64,000 nt of DNA from Bacteroidota bacterium (GTDB lineage: Bacteria > Bacteroidota > Ignavibacteria > Kapaibacteriales > UBA2268): positions 1-64,000 of the forward strand of contig SCSM01000011.1 of NCBI GenBank assembly GCA_004322215.1. The letters run 5' to 3'. Position numbers and translations under genes: made by a program. Positions 9,057 to 18,520 of the stretch are shown here, piece by piece. The notes under the pieces are model-generated. The model did no database searches. It saw only the letters and a program-made list of their open reading frames with translations, and was not told the DNA's origin. The stretch's first letter is position 1. Each line of letters begins with the position of its first letter.

Positions 9057-11571
9057 CAGTTTCGGAAAAATCTATTTTTTCCTGATTCTCGTTATCTGTT
9101 TCAGCATTTTCCTGAATTTCTTCATCACCGTTCCCATTGCCATTCTCTTCTCTTAATACAGAAGTAATATCTGCAATTGAATCGCCTTCGTCAAGACGGA
9201 TGAGTCGTACACCCTGTGTATTTCTTCCAATAACACGTATATCTTTGACCGGTTGCCTGATTAAAACTCCGCGTGTTGTGATTACGACCAAATCCTCACT
9301 ATCAGATGCTGAAAGTAGTCGAACAACTTTTCCGGTTCTTTCGGTGATATTCATTGAAATTACACCCTTTGCACCTCGTCTTGTCAGCCGGAAATCTTTA
9401 AAGGCAGTACGTTTACCAAGACCATTTTCTCCAACAACAATTATTGAAGAATCAGTATGCAATACCGTAACTAATGAAACAACATAGTCATCTTTACCTA
9501 ACGAAATACCTCTGACACCGGCTGCAGCCCTACCCATTGCTCTAACGTCATCCTCGTGGAAACGACAAGCCAAACCATTCCTTGTACCGATTAATATTTC
9601 GCAATTGCCGTCTGTAAGTTTTGCTTTTACCAATTCATCATTATCTGCAAGGTTAATAGCAATGATACCGGTAGTACGAATATTAGCAAAATCCGATAAT
9701 TCACATTTCTTTATTACACCATTTCTTGTTGCCATTACAATGTAATACTTCTCATAGAAATCTTTCACGGGAAGGTATGTAGTAACATTTTCTTCATTGG
9801 TTTTCTGAATTACGTTTGCCATTGAACGCCCTTTTGCAGTTCGGCTTCCTTCGGGCAAATCATAAACCTTAACTTTATAACATCTTCCTTTATCGGTGAA
9901 GAACATCAAAAAGTGATGAGTCGAAGCACGGAATACATGCTCGACAAAATCATCTTCGTAAGTACCCACACCCATAGAACCTCTGCCTCCCTTGTTCTGG
10001 TTGCGGTAGCTGGTTACCGGAGTACGCTTTATATATCCATTATGAGTAATAGTAATAATTACATCCTCATCGGCAATCATATCTTCTAATCGTATTTCTT
10101 TTGCTTCGGGAAGAATCTTTGTTCTTCTCTCGTCACCGAATTTATTTTTCAACTCGGTAAGCTCATCAGAGATAATTCTCATCTGCTCTGATTTATTGGA
10201 TAAAATATGATTCAGTCTTTCGATAGTTTGCAAAATATCTTTATATTCCTGGTGAATTTTTTCTCTTTCGAGTCCGGTCAGACGCTGTAAACGCATTTCA
10301 AGTATTGCTTTTGCCTGCTCTTCCGATAACTCGAATCTTGCCTGTAGATTAGTGGAAGCAACCTTGGGGTCTCTCGATTCTTTAATAGTCTGAATAACTT
10401 CATCGAGATGATTTAAAGCTTTAAGAAAACCCTCTAAAATATGGGCACGCTTTTCTGCAATTTCAAGTTCATATTTAGACCTTCGGACAATCACAACATT
10501 TCGATGCTCGATGAAAAGATGCATCATCTCGAGCAATCCCAGCGTTTTCGGCATACCATTAACAAGTGCAAGCATGTTGCAACCGAAAGTAACCTGCATT
10601 TGTGTGTGCTTATACAAATTATTCAGAACCACTTCGGGAATTGCATCTCTCTTCAATTCTATAACTACTCTTATACCGTCTCTGTCGGATTCGTCCCTGA
10701 TATCAGATATGTCTTCGATAACTTTCTGTCGAACAAGCTCAGCAATTTTTTCGATTAAACCGGCTTTATTAACCTGATAGGGCAATTCTGTTATTATAAT
10801 CGAACTTTTACCGCTTTTTGCTTTATCAGATTTTGCAACGGCGCGAACAATTAGTTTTCCTCTTCCATCCCTATATGCATCCTTAATTCCGGCATATCCA
10901 TGAATCTCGCCACCGGTCGGGAAATCAGGTCCTTTTACTATTTCGGATAATTCTTCAATTGTTAAATTTTCATTTTTGATTATTGCAAGTAATCCGTCAA
11001 TTATTTCTCTCAGATTATGTGGTGGAATATTAGTTGCCATTCCAACTGCTATACCACTCGCACCATTTATCAGTAGATTAGGAACAACTGATGGAAGTAC
11101 AGATGGCTCTTCGAGTGATTCATCAAAATTGGGTGTAAAATCAACTGTGTTCTTGTCAATGTCTTTCAGCATCTCAGTAGCCAACCAGTCGAGCCGGGTT
11201 TCCGTGTACCTCATGGCAGCAGGAGAATCACCGTCAATAGAACCGAAGTTACCCTGACCATCAATTAATGGATAACGCAGCGACCATTCCTGAGCCATAC
11301 GCACCATAGAATCGTAAACTGCAGCATCACCGTGCGGATGGTATTTACCAAGAACGTCACCGACGATACGCGCAGATTTCTTATATGGTTTATTCGGCTG
11401 CATTCCCAGGTCATGCATACCGTAGAGTATTCGCCTGTGAACTGGTTTCAATCCATCACGTACATCAGGTAAAGCACGTGATACGATTACAGACATTGAA
11501 TAATCAAGATATGAACTTTGTAATTCATCTTCTAATATTGTCGGTACTATTTTATCACTTAATGAAATCAT
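9037..11571 (-). CDS. gyrA: DNA gyrase subunit A
   Basis: 844 residues. GyrA breaks and rejoins DNA in the gyrase A2B2 complex to introduce negative supercoils. The catalytic tyrosine is Y122 (AAMRYTETR). The GyrA box QNKGGRG in the C-terminal beta-pinwheel identifies gyrase rather than topoisomerase IV. The quinolone-determining stretch [10 protein letters not shown] has alanine at position 83, where many bacteria have serine, and retains D87. The last 30 residues are an acidic, Asn/Glu-rich tail. A TAATTTTG element lies about 80 bases upstream. gyrB is not in the window. Confidence 0.97.
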   Translation of the reverse strand: MISLSDKIVPTILEDELQSSYLDYSMSVIVSRALPDVRDGLKPVHRRILYGMHDLGMQPNKPYKKSARIVGDVLGKYHPHGDAAVYDSMVRMAQEWSLRYPLIDGQGNFGSIDGDSPAAMRYTETRLDWLATEMLKDIDKNTVDFTPNFDESLEEPSVLPSVVPNLLINGASGIAVGMATNIPPHNLREIIDGLLAIIKNENLTIEELSEIVKGPDFPTGGEIHGYAGIKDAYRDGRGKLIVRAVAKSDKAKSGKSSIIITELPYQVNKAGLIEKIAELVRQKVIEDISDIRDESDRDGIRVVIELKRDAIPEVVLNNLYKHTQMQVTFGCNMLALVNGMPKTLGLLEMMHLFIEHRNVVIVRRSKYELEIAEKRAHILEGFLKALNHLDEVIQTIKESRDPKVASTNLQARFELSEEQAKAILEMRLQRLTGLEREKIHQEYKDILQTIERLNHILSNKSEQMRIISDELTELKNKFGDERRTKILPEAKEIRLEDMIADEDVIITITHNGYIKRTPVTSYRNQNKGGRGSMGVGTYEDDFVEHVFRASTHHFLMFFTDKGRCYKVKVYDLPEGSRTAKGRSMANVIQKTNEENVTTYLPVKDFYEKYYIVMATRNGVIKKCELSDFANIRTTGIIAINLADNDELVKAKLTDGNCEILIGTRNGLACRFHEDDVRAMGRAAAGVRGISLGKDDYVVSLVTVLHTDSSIIVVGENGLGKRTAFKDFRLTRRGAKGVISMNITERTGKVVRLLSASDSEDLVVITTRGVLIRQPVKDIRVIGRNTQGVRLIRLDEGDSIADITSVLREENGNGNGDEEIQENAETDNENQEKIDFSETDENSEK

Positions 11572-11651
11572 TATTATTTACATAAAAATACATTTAAACT
11601 CAGAAAAATTTCTGATTAATTACAACTAAATAAGGTAATTAATTTAATCTA

Positions 11652-11659
11652 CAAAATTA
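11652..11659 (-). promoter_or_regulatory. Possible -7 element upstream of gyrA
   Basis: TAATTTTG matches the Bacteroidota -7 consensus TAnnTTTG. No TTG lies at the expected -33 distance, so support is partial. Confidence 0.35.
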
Positions 11660-11708
11660 GTGATTTTTGAGGGGATTCTTGCTATTTTTTATATTAATGT
11701 GGAAAAAT

Positions 11709-12497
11709 TTATTGCCCTTTTAACTGCTTGATAATACCCTCAATTCCGGGGATTGTCTCTTTGTATTTTTTATTATTTTTTGCACGAGCTATATAATTCT
11801 CAAAATCCTTCAGGGCAAGGTCTTTTTTTTCGGTAGTGTAATAGAGCATACCCCTGTTATAAAGTGCTTCTAAATTATTAGGTTCCAAATCCAAAGATTT
11901 GTTGAAATCATTTATCGCCATTTCAATATTTTTCATTTTTGCATAAACCAATCCCCTGCTTAAATAATTCATTGACTTATTAGGATTGAATTCTATTGCC
12001 TTATGAAAATCCAACAATGCCTCTTCGTACTTCTCTATTTTTTTATAAGTTAATCCCCTATTAATAAATGCTTCGGGGAAATTCGGCTTCAAATCAATGC
12101 TTTTGGTATAATCAATAATTGCAGAATCAGGTTTATCTATACTATTATATACTAAAGCCCTGTTATAGTAAGCAAATGGGTTTTTACCGTTTAATTTGAT
12201 AGATTTTGATAAGTCATTCAATGCTTCATTGAATTTACCAGACATATAAAAAGAGATTCCTCTTTCGAGGTAAGATGTTTCGAACTTCGGATTAATCTTA
12301 ATTGCTTTTGTATAATCCGAAATTGCATCTTTATATTTTCCCTGCTTGAATTTTGTTAATCCCTTCTCCCTGTAATATTTTTCATCCTGTTTATTATCCT
12401 GTGCATTAATAATGTTATATAAAAATAACATAACAATCGTAACCGTAAATACTATCCTGATTTTATAAAATAATAATCTACTTGTTCTGATTTTCAT
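11709..12497 (-). CDS. Tetratricopeptide-repeat protein, secreted or membrane-anchored
   Basis: 262 residues. A signal sequence or N-terminal anchor (IVFTVTIVMLFLYNIINAQ) is followed by about six 34-residue TPR units with the usual pattern, for example 'EKYYREKGLTKFKQGKYKDA', 'SYLERGISFYMSGKFNEAL' and 'AFINRGLTYKKIEKYEEAL'. TPRs form a helical solenoid for protein-protein contacts, here presumably in the periplasm. It lies between gyrA and gcvPB with spacers of about 140 and 67 bases and no sign of shared function. Specific role unknown. Confidence 0.8.
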   Translation of the reverse strand: MKIRTSRLLFYKIRIVFTVTIVMLFLYNIINAQDNKQDEKYYREKGLTKFKQGKYKDAISDYTKAIKINPKFETSYLERGISFYMSGKFNEALNDLSKSIKLNGKNPFAYYNRALVYNSIDKPDSAIIDYTKSIDLKPNFPEAFINRGLTYKKIEKYEEALLDFHKAIEFNPNKSMNYLSRGLVYAKMKNIEMAINDFNKSLDLEPNNLEALYNRGMLYYTTEKKDLALKDFENYIARAKNNKKYKETIPGIEGIIKQLKGQ

Positions 12498-12564
12498 TTA
12501 ATGCCTCTTATATCTATATATACAGAAATTTAATTATTGATAGAGAATTTTTAATTTATTATAT

Positions 12565-14019
12565 TTATTTCTTCTTAGCAAACCATGAAATATTCAGGTC
12601 TCTTGCTGCTAAAGCGTCATCTAATCTTTTGACCGGTGTATTCGATGGAGCACTTAACACCAGAGCCGGCTGTGATTCTGCTTCCTTTGCAATTGTAATC
12701 AATGTATCAGCAAATTTGTCAATGCTTTCTTTGGTTTCAGTCTCGGTTGTCTCAACCAACATTGCCTCATGGACGATAAGAGGAAAATAAATTGTCGGTG
12801 CATGATAACCATAATCCAGCATCCTCTTTGCCATATCTTTTGTAGAAACACCTATTTTCTTCTGCTTGTCGCCGCTCATAACAAACTCGTGCATACATCT
12901 TTCGTCATAAGGAAATTCAAAATCGTGCTTCAACATTTCTTTAAGATAATTTGCATTTATTATTGCATTTTTACTGATATCAAATAATCCCTGAGCACCG
13001 TTCATCCTGATATATGTGTATGCCCTGACAAATACCCCAAAATTTCCAAAATATGTGTGGAGTTTACCAACCGACTTAGGATTGTCCTCCTTGATAACAT
13101 ACTCATTGTCTTCTTTTATTATTTGAGGAACTGGTAAATATGGAACAAGCTTCTCGCTCACACAAACAGGACCCGCACCGGGACCACCCCCACCATGAGG
13201 AGTCGAAAATGTTTTATGTAAATTGATATGAACACAATCGAATTTCATATCGCCCGGTCGGACAACACCAAGAAGCGCATTCAGATTAGCACCGTCCATA
13301 TACATCAATCCGCCGCACCCGTGAATTAATTTCTCAATTTCGACAATCTGATTTTCGAATAATCCGAGTGTATTCGGATTTGTCAGCATAAATCCGGCAA
13401 CATCGTCACCTACCTTTTTTGCAAGGTCGTCAATATCAACTTTACCTTCGGAATTTGAATTTATACTGACTATTTCAAATCCACCAATTGCTGCAGAAGC
13501 AGGATTGGTACCATGTGCCGAATCAGGTATCAGAATTTTAGTTCTCTTTGTATCAGCTCTGTCAAGATGATAAGCACGTATCATTAAAATACCAGTTAGT
13601 TCCCCCTGCGAACCGGCAGATGGCTGAAGCGATACACCTTTCATCCCGGAGATTTCTTTCAGACATTCACCAAGTTCATACATCAACCGCAAAGCGCCCT
13701 GTGAAAATTTTTCATCAATACAGGGATGCAGTTCCGCATATCCGGCAATGGATGCAGTTTTCTCATTTACTTTCGGATTATATTTCATTGTGCATGAACC
13801 GAGTGGGTAAACACCCTCTTCAATGCAGTAATTCAGATGTGATAATTTAACGAAATGTCTTGCAATTTCATTTTCGCTCACTTCAGGAAGATTTAAATCT
13901 GTTCTTCTTATAAATTTTTCGGTAAGTAAATTTTTTGTTTCGACTTTTGGTATATCCAATTCGGGTAATGTGTAACCTTTTCTTCCGCTTCTGCTCTTTT
14001 CAAAAATCAATTGTTCCAT
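12565..14019 (-). CDS. gcvPB: Glycine dehydrogenase (decarboxylating) subunit 2, P-protein of glycine cleavage
   Basis: 484 residues, the usual length of the separate P2 subunit. With subunit 1 it decarboxylates glycine using pyridoxal phosphate and passes the aminomethyl group to lipoylated H protein. The PLP-binding lysine is K269 in NLHKTFSTPHGGGGPG. PDSAHGTNPASA and the glycine-rich loop also match the family. The partner gcvPA and the H and T proteins are not adjacent and are not in the window, so they must be elsewhere if the system works. A TAAATTTG element lies about 45 bases upstream. Confidence 0.93.
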   Translation of the reverse strand: MEQLIFEKSRSGRKGYTLPELDIPKVETKNLLTEKFIRRTDLNLPEVSENEIARHFVKLSHLNYCIEEGVYPLGSCTMKYNPKVNEKTASIAGYAELHPCIDEKFSQGALRLMYELGECLKEISGMKGVSLQPSAGSQGELTGILMIRAYHLDRADTKRTKILIPDSAHGTNPASAAIGGFEIVSINSNSEGKVDIDDLAKKVGDDVAGFMLTNPNTLGLFENQIVEIEKLIHGCGGLMYMDGANLNALLGVVRPGDMKFDCVHINLHKTFSTPHGGGGPGAGPVCVSEKLVPYLPVPQIIKEDNEYVIKEDNPKSVGKLHTYFGNFGVFVRAYTYIRMNGAQGLFDISKNAIINANYLKEMLKHDFEFPYDERCMHEFVMSGDKQKKIGVSTKDMAKRMLDYGYHAPTIYFPLIVHEAMLVETTETETKESIDKFADTLITIAKEAESQPALVLSAPSNTPVKRLDDALAARDLNISWFAKKK

Positions 14020-14064
14020 ATTCTTATTTTTCTATTAATTCATTAATATTAAATTCAATAATCG

Positions 14065-14072
14065 CAAATTTA
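14065..14072 (-). promoter_or_regulatory. Possible -7 element upstream of gcvPB
   Basis: TAAATTTG fits TAnnTTTG about 45 bases before the gcvPB ATG. No TTG lies at the expected -33 position. Confidence 0.35.
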
Positions 14073-14162
14073 TAAACTTCAAAAATAAGGATTTTTAAGT
14101 GGATTTTATGGAATTTTATTGAAAGTAATTTTAGTATTAATTACAAAACGGAGAATTATAAA

Positions 14163-14990
14163 TTATTTCTGCAGTGCTTCAAAAGCCGCCATTTGCTCTG
14201 CCTGCTTCTTGTTTTTACCTTTCCCTGTACCTAAAAGTTCGTCGCCTATATAAACTGCAATGGTAAACTCTTTATCGTGGTCTGGACCTACTTCGCTAAT
14301 TACTTCATACCTTGGTATGTCTTTTCCATCTGCCTGTGCTTTTTCGAGCAGGATGCTCTTATAATTCGTGTCCACCATTATGCTCTTATTCATAATCAGA
14401 GGTATCAGTGTATTCAAAATAAATTTCCTTGCGGAATCTATACCGGAGTCGAGATAAATCGCAGCGATAATTGCTTCGAGTGCGTCGGCAAGAATTGAAT
14501 CGCTACCCTGTTCCAGCGATTTTGCAGCACTATGGCTCAGCATCAGAAAATCGTCCAAATGGATTTTCCTTGAACATAAGGATAAAGTATTTTTATTTAC
14601 AATCCATGACCTCATCTTGGTTAGTTCTCCTTCGGGAATATCGGTATGCAATGAAAATAAATAATCGGCTACAATCATTCCGAGAATCGAATCACCGAGA
14701 AATTCCAATCTTTCATTGGAAGAATATTTTAATCCGTTATTATCGTCTTCTTCATCTTCAATTGAATTGTTCCCGGAATCGAGAACCTGAATATAAGAAC
14801 GGTGAGTCAATGCCTGCTCGAAAAATTCTTTATTATAAATCCTGATTCCTAATTCATTTTCTAATTCCCTGATACGTCTATTAGTTAAAAATCCAACCTC
14901 AGGAAAATTTCCTTTGCGGTTGGATTTAAACTTAAAATATTTTTTAAGAGGTGAAAACCTCAGTAATCCATTATACAGATGTTCAAAAAT
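14163..14990 (-). CDS. rnc: Ribonuclease III, with no canonical start codon
   Basis: Double-strand-specific endonuclease for rRNA and mRNA processing. The signature NERLEFLGDSILG, the second acidic cluster DALEAIIAAIYLDSG and a C-terminal dsRNA-binding domain (YKSILLEKAQ ... GKNKKQAEQMAAFEAL) are intact. The conserved motif FFEQALTHRSY crosses 14810, where a TTG encodes its leucine, so that TTG is not the start. The frame stays open upstream to a stop at about 15003. It has no ATG, GTG or TTG there. The first sense codons are GAA AGA ATA ATA ATT TTT GAA CAT CTG. I place the start at ATT 14988-14990 (about 275 residues); ATA or CTG (14976-14978) are alternatives, as is a sequencing error. It follows fabF by about 70 bases, the classic fab-rnc order. 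Confidence 0.85.
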   Translation of the reverse strand: MFEHLYNGLLRFSPLKKYFKFKSNRKGNFPEVGFLTNRRIRELENELGIRIYNKEFFEQALTHRSYIQVLDSGNNSIEDEEDDNNGLKYSSNERLEFLGDSILGMIVADYLFSLHTDIPEGELTKMRSWIVNKNTLSLCSRKIHLDDFLMLSHSAAKSLEQGSDSILADALEAIIAAIYLDSGIDSARKFILNTLIPLIMNKSIMVDTNYKSILLEKAQADGKDIPRYEVISEVGPDHDKEFTIAVYIGDELLGTGKGKNKKQAEQMAAFEALQK

Positions 14991-15057
14991 TATTATTCTT
15001 TCTTATATAATTTAACCTTAATTCAAAATTCAAAACTCAAAATCAGATTTTTAAAAG

Positions 15058-16317
15058 TTACTCTTCAAATCTTTTAAAGCACAGAGTAGCATTATGCCCG
15101 CCGAAACCGAAAGTATTGCTTAAGGCAGCATTAATTTTCTTCTTAACCGGTTTGTTTGGCGTATAATCCAAATCACAATCCGGGTCTTGCGTAGTATAAT
15201 TAATTGTGGGCGGAATCATTTCCTCTTTAATAGTTAATACTGTTGCAATTGCTTCGATTGCACCGGCAGCACCTAATAAATGTCCGGTCATTGACTTTGT
15301 CGAACTGATTGATAATTTGTATGCTTTGTCACCGAACACTGTTTTTATTGCCTGAGTTTCATTCCTGTCATTGAAAGTGGTCGAAGTACCGTGAGCATTA
15401 ATATAATCTATATCGTTTGGAGTCAAGCCGGCATCTTCTATACATAAAGCCATAGACCTGACAGCACCTTCACCTCCGGGTGCGGGTTGAGTGATATGGA
15501 AAGCATCATCGGTCAGGCCTATACCGGAAAATTCAGCATATATTTTAGCACCTCTATTCATAGCATGTTCGAGTGTTTCTACGACTAATACACCACTGGC
15601 TTCTCCCATTACAAAGCCGTCCCTGTCTTTATCGAAAGGTCTGCTTGCAGTTTCGGGACTATCGTTTCTTGTCGAGAGTGCTCTCATCGAATTGAATCCA
15701 CCAACTCCCATAGGACAAATCACAGCTTCACTTCCACCGACAATCATCATATCAGCAGCACCTCTCTGCATTATCATCAATGCATCGCTTAAAGAATGGG
15801 ATGATGTAGCACAGGCAGATACGGTACCATAATTTGGTCCCTTGAATCCCCATCGAATTGCAATATGACCGGGTGCAATATCAGAAATCAACATAGGTAT
15901 AAAAAATGGAGAAATCCTGTCAGGTTTTCCACCTCTCGCATACAATTCCTGCTGCTGGTTATGATATGTCCACATTCCACCAATACCGGAACCAAAAACA
16001 ACTCCAGTTCGTTCTTTATTTATTTTATCGAGATTCAATTCAGCATCTTCAATTGCCATAGTGGCAGCCGATATTGCATACTGAGTAAACAAGTCCAATC
16101 TCTGTATTTCTTTCTTGTTCATGTGAAGCAAAGGGTCGTAATTCTTAACTTCGCAAGCAAATTTAGTGTCAAAATCAGCAGCATCGAAACGGGTAATCGG
16201 TGCAGCTCCTCCTTTGCCATCCATCATTGATTGCCAGAATTCCTTGACGTTATTACCAATCGGACTAACAACACCAACACCGGTAATAACGATTCTCGGA
16301 TAATTATTTTTAGGCAT
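15058..16317 (-). CDS. fabF: 3-oxoacyl-[acyl-carrier-protein] synthase II
   Basis: Condenses malonyl-ACP with acyl-ACP in fatty acid elongation. From ATG 16317 it has 419 residues. The thiolase-fold triad is C169 (TVSACATSSHS), H309 (NAHGTSTTFND) and H346 (KSMTGHLLGAAGA). A GTG two codons earlier could also start the frame, but AGGTGAT lies directly before the ATG and favours it. It is the sixth gene of the plsX-fab operon, after acpP. A 15-bp hairpin lies in the acpP-fabF spacer. Confidence 0.95.
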   Translation of the reverse strand: MPKNNYPRIVITGVGVVSPIGNNVKEFWQSMMDGKGGAAPITRFDAADFDTKFACEVKNYDPLLHMNKKEIQRLDLFTQYAISAATMAIEDAELNLDKINKERTGVVFGSGIGGMWTYHNQQQELYARGGKPDRISPFFIPMLISDIAPGHIAIRWGFKGPNYGTVSACATSSHSLSDALMIMQRGAADMMIVGGSEAVICPMGVGGFNSMRALSTRNDSPETASRPFDKDRDGFVMGEASGVLVVETLEHAMNRGAKIYAEFSGIGLTDDAFHITQPAPGGEGAVRSMALCIEDAGLTPNDIDYINAHGTSTTFNDRNETQAIKTVFGDKAYKLSISSTKSMTGHLLGAAGAIEAIATVLTIKEEMIPPTINYTTQDPDCDLDYTPNKPVKKKINAALSNTFGFGGHNATLCFKRFEE

Positions 16318-16349
16318 AATCACCTACAATTAATTAGAAATTTTTAATT

Positions 16350-16382
16350 AATAGTGAATAGAAATATTTTCTATCCACTATT
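16350..16382 (-). promoter_or_regulatory. Intercistronic hairpin between acpP and fabF
   Basis: On the minus-strand transcript 15 consecutive pairs form (16368-16382 with 16350-16364) around a 3-base loop, including one G-U pair. On the plus strand that pair would be an A-C mismatch, so the structure favours the RNA of this operon. It could stabilise acpP mRNA or reduce read-through into fabF. No strong T run follows. Confidence 0.5.
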
Positions 16383-16402
16383 CTTTATACACTAATTGTT
16401 TA

Positions 16403-16639
16403 TTACTTTTTTTTCTCATCGAGATATTTTACAACATCGCCAACTGTTTGAATTTTTTCGGCGTCGCTGTCCTCGATTGTAATTTCAAATTCTTTTTCGA
16501 ATTCCATAATAAGCTCAACAGTATCGAGAGAGTCTGCTCCAAGGTCCTTAGTGAAATTTGCACTATCGGTAACCTGAGATTCTTCAACTCCAAGTTTTTT
16601 AACAATTATCTCGACAACTTTTGATTTAATATCAGCCAT
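16403..16639 (-). CDS. acpP: Acyl carrier protein
   Basis: 78 residues, acidic. It carries acyl intermediates on a 4'-phosphopantetheine attached to S37 in the motif [16 protein letters not shown]. Length and composition are standard. It sits between fabG and fabF. A lysine-rich C-terminus (YLDEKKK) is the only small deviation. The following hairpin may help set the high ACP level needed relative to FabF. Confidence 0.97.
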   Translation of the reverse strand: MADIKSKVVEIIVKKLGVEESQVTDSANFTKDLGADSLDTVELIMEFEKEFEITIEDSDAEKIQTVGDVVKYLDEKKK

Positions 16640-16726
16640 ATCAACCTCTTTAATGTTTAATGAAACATATATTGTTTATAAATAATTAACTAAATATTTT
16701 TTTCAGGCTTAATTTATTTTTTGAAA

Positions 16727-17473
16727 TTAAATTGCCAATCCGCCATCTACGTGTAAAACCTGTCCTGTTATATAATCAGCATCATCAGATACAAAGAACC
16801 AAACTGCATTTGCAATATCTTTCGGTGTAGCTCCCCGCTTCAACGGAATATTTTTTATATAATACTCCTTTTGCTCATCGGTCAATTTTCGAGTCATTGG
16901 AGTAATTACATAACCGGGAGCAATTAGGTTTACAAGTATATTTCTCGAACCGAGTTCTTTTGCAAGTGATTTTGTCATACCTATCAAACCTGCTTTTGAC
17001 GAAGAATAATTAACCTGACCTGCATTACCAATTACACCGACTACAGAACCAATATTAACGATTCTTCCGCTTCTTTGGTTCATCATTATTCTGCTAACCG
17101 CCTTAGTACATAAAAATGCACCTTTCAAATTAGTATTCAATACAGAGTCCCATTCTTGTTCAGACATCCTCATTAACAAATTATCTCTCGTTATACCGGC
17201 ATTATTGATTAAAATATCAATTCTTCCGCTATCCTTCATCACATTTTGGACTGCCTCATTTACAGAACCATCCTGGGTTACATCAACCTGAACGCATTTC
17301 ACCAAATCCTTAATGTCCTTGTCTTCAATGAACACTTCTTCCGGTTTAGGAATAACATAATCCAATGCATAAACTTTTGCTCCTTCGTTCGCAAGCCGTT
17401 CGACAATTGCTTTACCTATTCCACGGCATCCACCTGTTACAATTGCAGTTTTTCCGGTTAATCCTATTCCCAT
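16727..17473 (-). CDS. fabG: 3-oxoacyl-[acyl-carrier-protein] reductase
   Basis: 248-residue short-chain dehydrogenase that reduces 3-oxoacyl-ACP with NADPH. The cofactor loop is GGCRGIGKAI, followed by LINNAGITRDN. The catalytic Ser-Tyr-Lys set is in NIGSVVG and VNYSSSKAG. The C-terminal 'YITGQVLHVDGGLAI' is typical of FabG. Position between fabD and acpP supports the assignment over other short-chain dehydrogenases. Confidence 0.96.
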   Translation of the reverse strand: MGIGLTGKTAIVTGGCRGIGKAIVERLANEGAKVYALDYVIPKPEEVFIEDKDIKDLVKCVQVDVTQDGSVNEAVQNVMKDSGRIDILINNAGITRDNLLMRMSEQEWDSVLNTNLKGAFLCTKAVSRIMMNQRSGRIVNIGSVVGVIGNAGQVNYSSSKAGLIGMTKSLAKELGSRNILVNLIAPGYVITPMTRKLTDEQKEYYIKNIPLKRGATPKDIANAVWFFVSDDADYITGQVLHVDGGLAI

Positions 17474-17576
17474 ATTTCCGTTATTTTATATAAATTACAA
17501 ATATATTAAATAATTTTAATTTTCATCTCATTTTTAATTTAAGGATAATTTCGTATCCAACTCAATTATTTAAAAT

Positions 17577-18503
17577 TCAGAATTTAAAATTTACTAAATC
17601 TTCTGCCTTATCAATACCCGATATTTCGATTCCTTCGATTGTTCTTTTTGCCAATCCTTGCAAAACGTTTCCAGGGCCAATCTCGATAAAATTATCAAAT
17701 CCATCATTTTTCATTCGTTTCATCGTTTGTGTCCACAGAACAGGAGAGGTCAATTGTTTAATTAATGCGCCTTTTATTTCATTTGCATCAGTAAGCGGTT
17801 TTGCATAAACATTACAATAAATCGGAACCCTTGAGTTTTGAAAATTTGTTTTATTAATAGCTACCTCAAGTTCCTTTTTTGCCGGTTCCATCAAAGGTGA
17901 ATGGAAAGCACCACTAACAATAAGTTCCTTCACAAATTTTGCACCGGCATCTTTGAATTTACCTGCATTTGTTCTCAAATACTCTGCAGAACCCGAAACA
18001 ACAATCTGACCGGGTGAATTATAATTTGCTGCAACAATAACATTACCGTCTCCGGTTTCAGTCAGATTCTTACAAACCTCTTCAACTTTATCATCATCGA
18101 GGTTGATAACTGCGAACATTGTCCCCGGCTCATTTTCACCGGCTTTATACATTAATTCCCCCCTTAGGGATACAAGTTTCAAAGCATCTTCAAATTTAAT
18201 TACATCTGCGGCTAATAATGCTGCATATTCACCGACAGAATGTCCGGCAGTTGTACTGTAGTCGATTTTATCCTTTATTAAATAAAGAATCAGTGCCGAA
18301 TGAAAAAATATAGCCGGTTGAGTATATCTCGTTTCTTTAAGTTTTTCCGATGGCCCATCAAAACAAATTTCACTTAATTTATAACCGAGAATTTCATCTG
18401 CTTCTTTGATAAAATTCAAAGCATCGGGAAATTTTTCGGAAATATCCTTCATCATCCCAACATACTGTGACCCCTGACCTGAAAATAGTAACGCTTTTTT
18501 CAT
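17577..18503 (-). CDS. fabD: Malonyl-CoA:ACP transacylase
   Basis: 308 residues. It transfers malonyl from CoA to ACP to feed FabH and FabF. N-terminal LFSGQGSQYVGM and the nucleophile S89 in AGHSVGEYAAL are diagnostic; the catalytic histidine is in SGAFHSPLM. It ends 17 bases downstream of fabH in the same operon. Confidence 0.96.
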   Translation of the reverse strand: MKKALLFSGQGSQYVGMMKDISEKFPDALNFIKEADEILGYKLSEICFDGPSEKLKETRYTQPAIFFHSALILYLIKDKIDYSTTAGHSVGEYAALLAADVIKFEDALKLVSLRGELMYKAGENEPGTMFAVINLDDDKVEEVCKNLTETGDGNVIVAANYNSPGQIVVSGSAEYLRTNAGKFKDAGAKFVKELIVSGAFHSPLMEPAKKELEVAINKTNFQNSRVPIYCNVYAKPLTDANEIKGALIKQLTSPVLWTQTMKRMKNDGFDNFIEIGPGNVLQGLAKRTIEGIEISGIDKAEDLVNFKF

Positions 18504-18520
18504 TGAATTTTCAATTAATA

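Noticed and set aside
10441-10777. Plus-strand frames inside gyrA
   Set aside because: Antisense shadows; gyrA is intact and conserved through this stretch.
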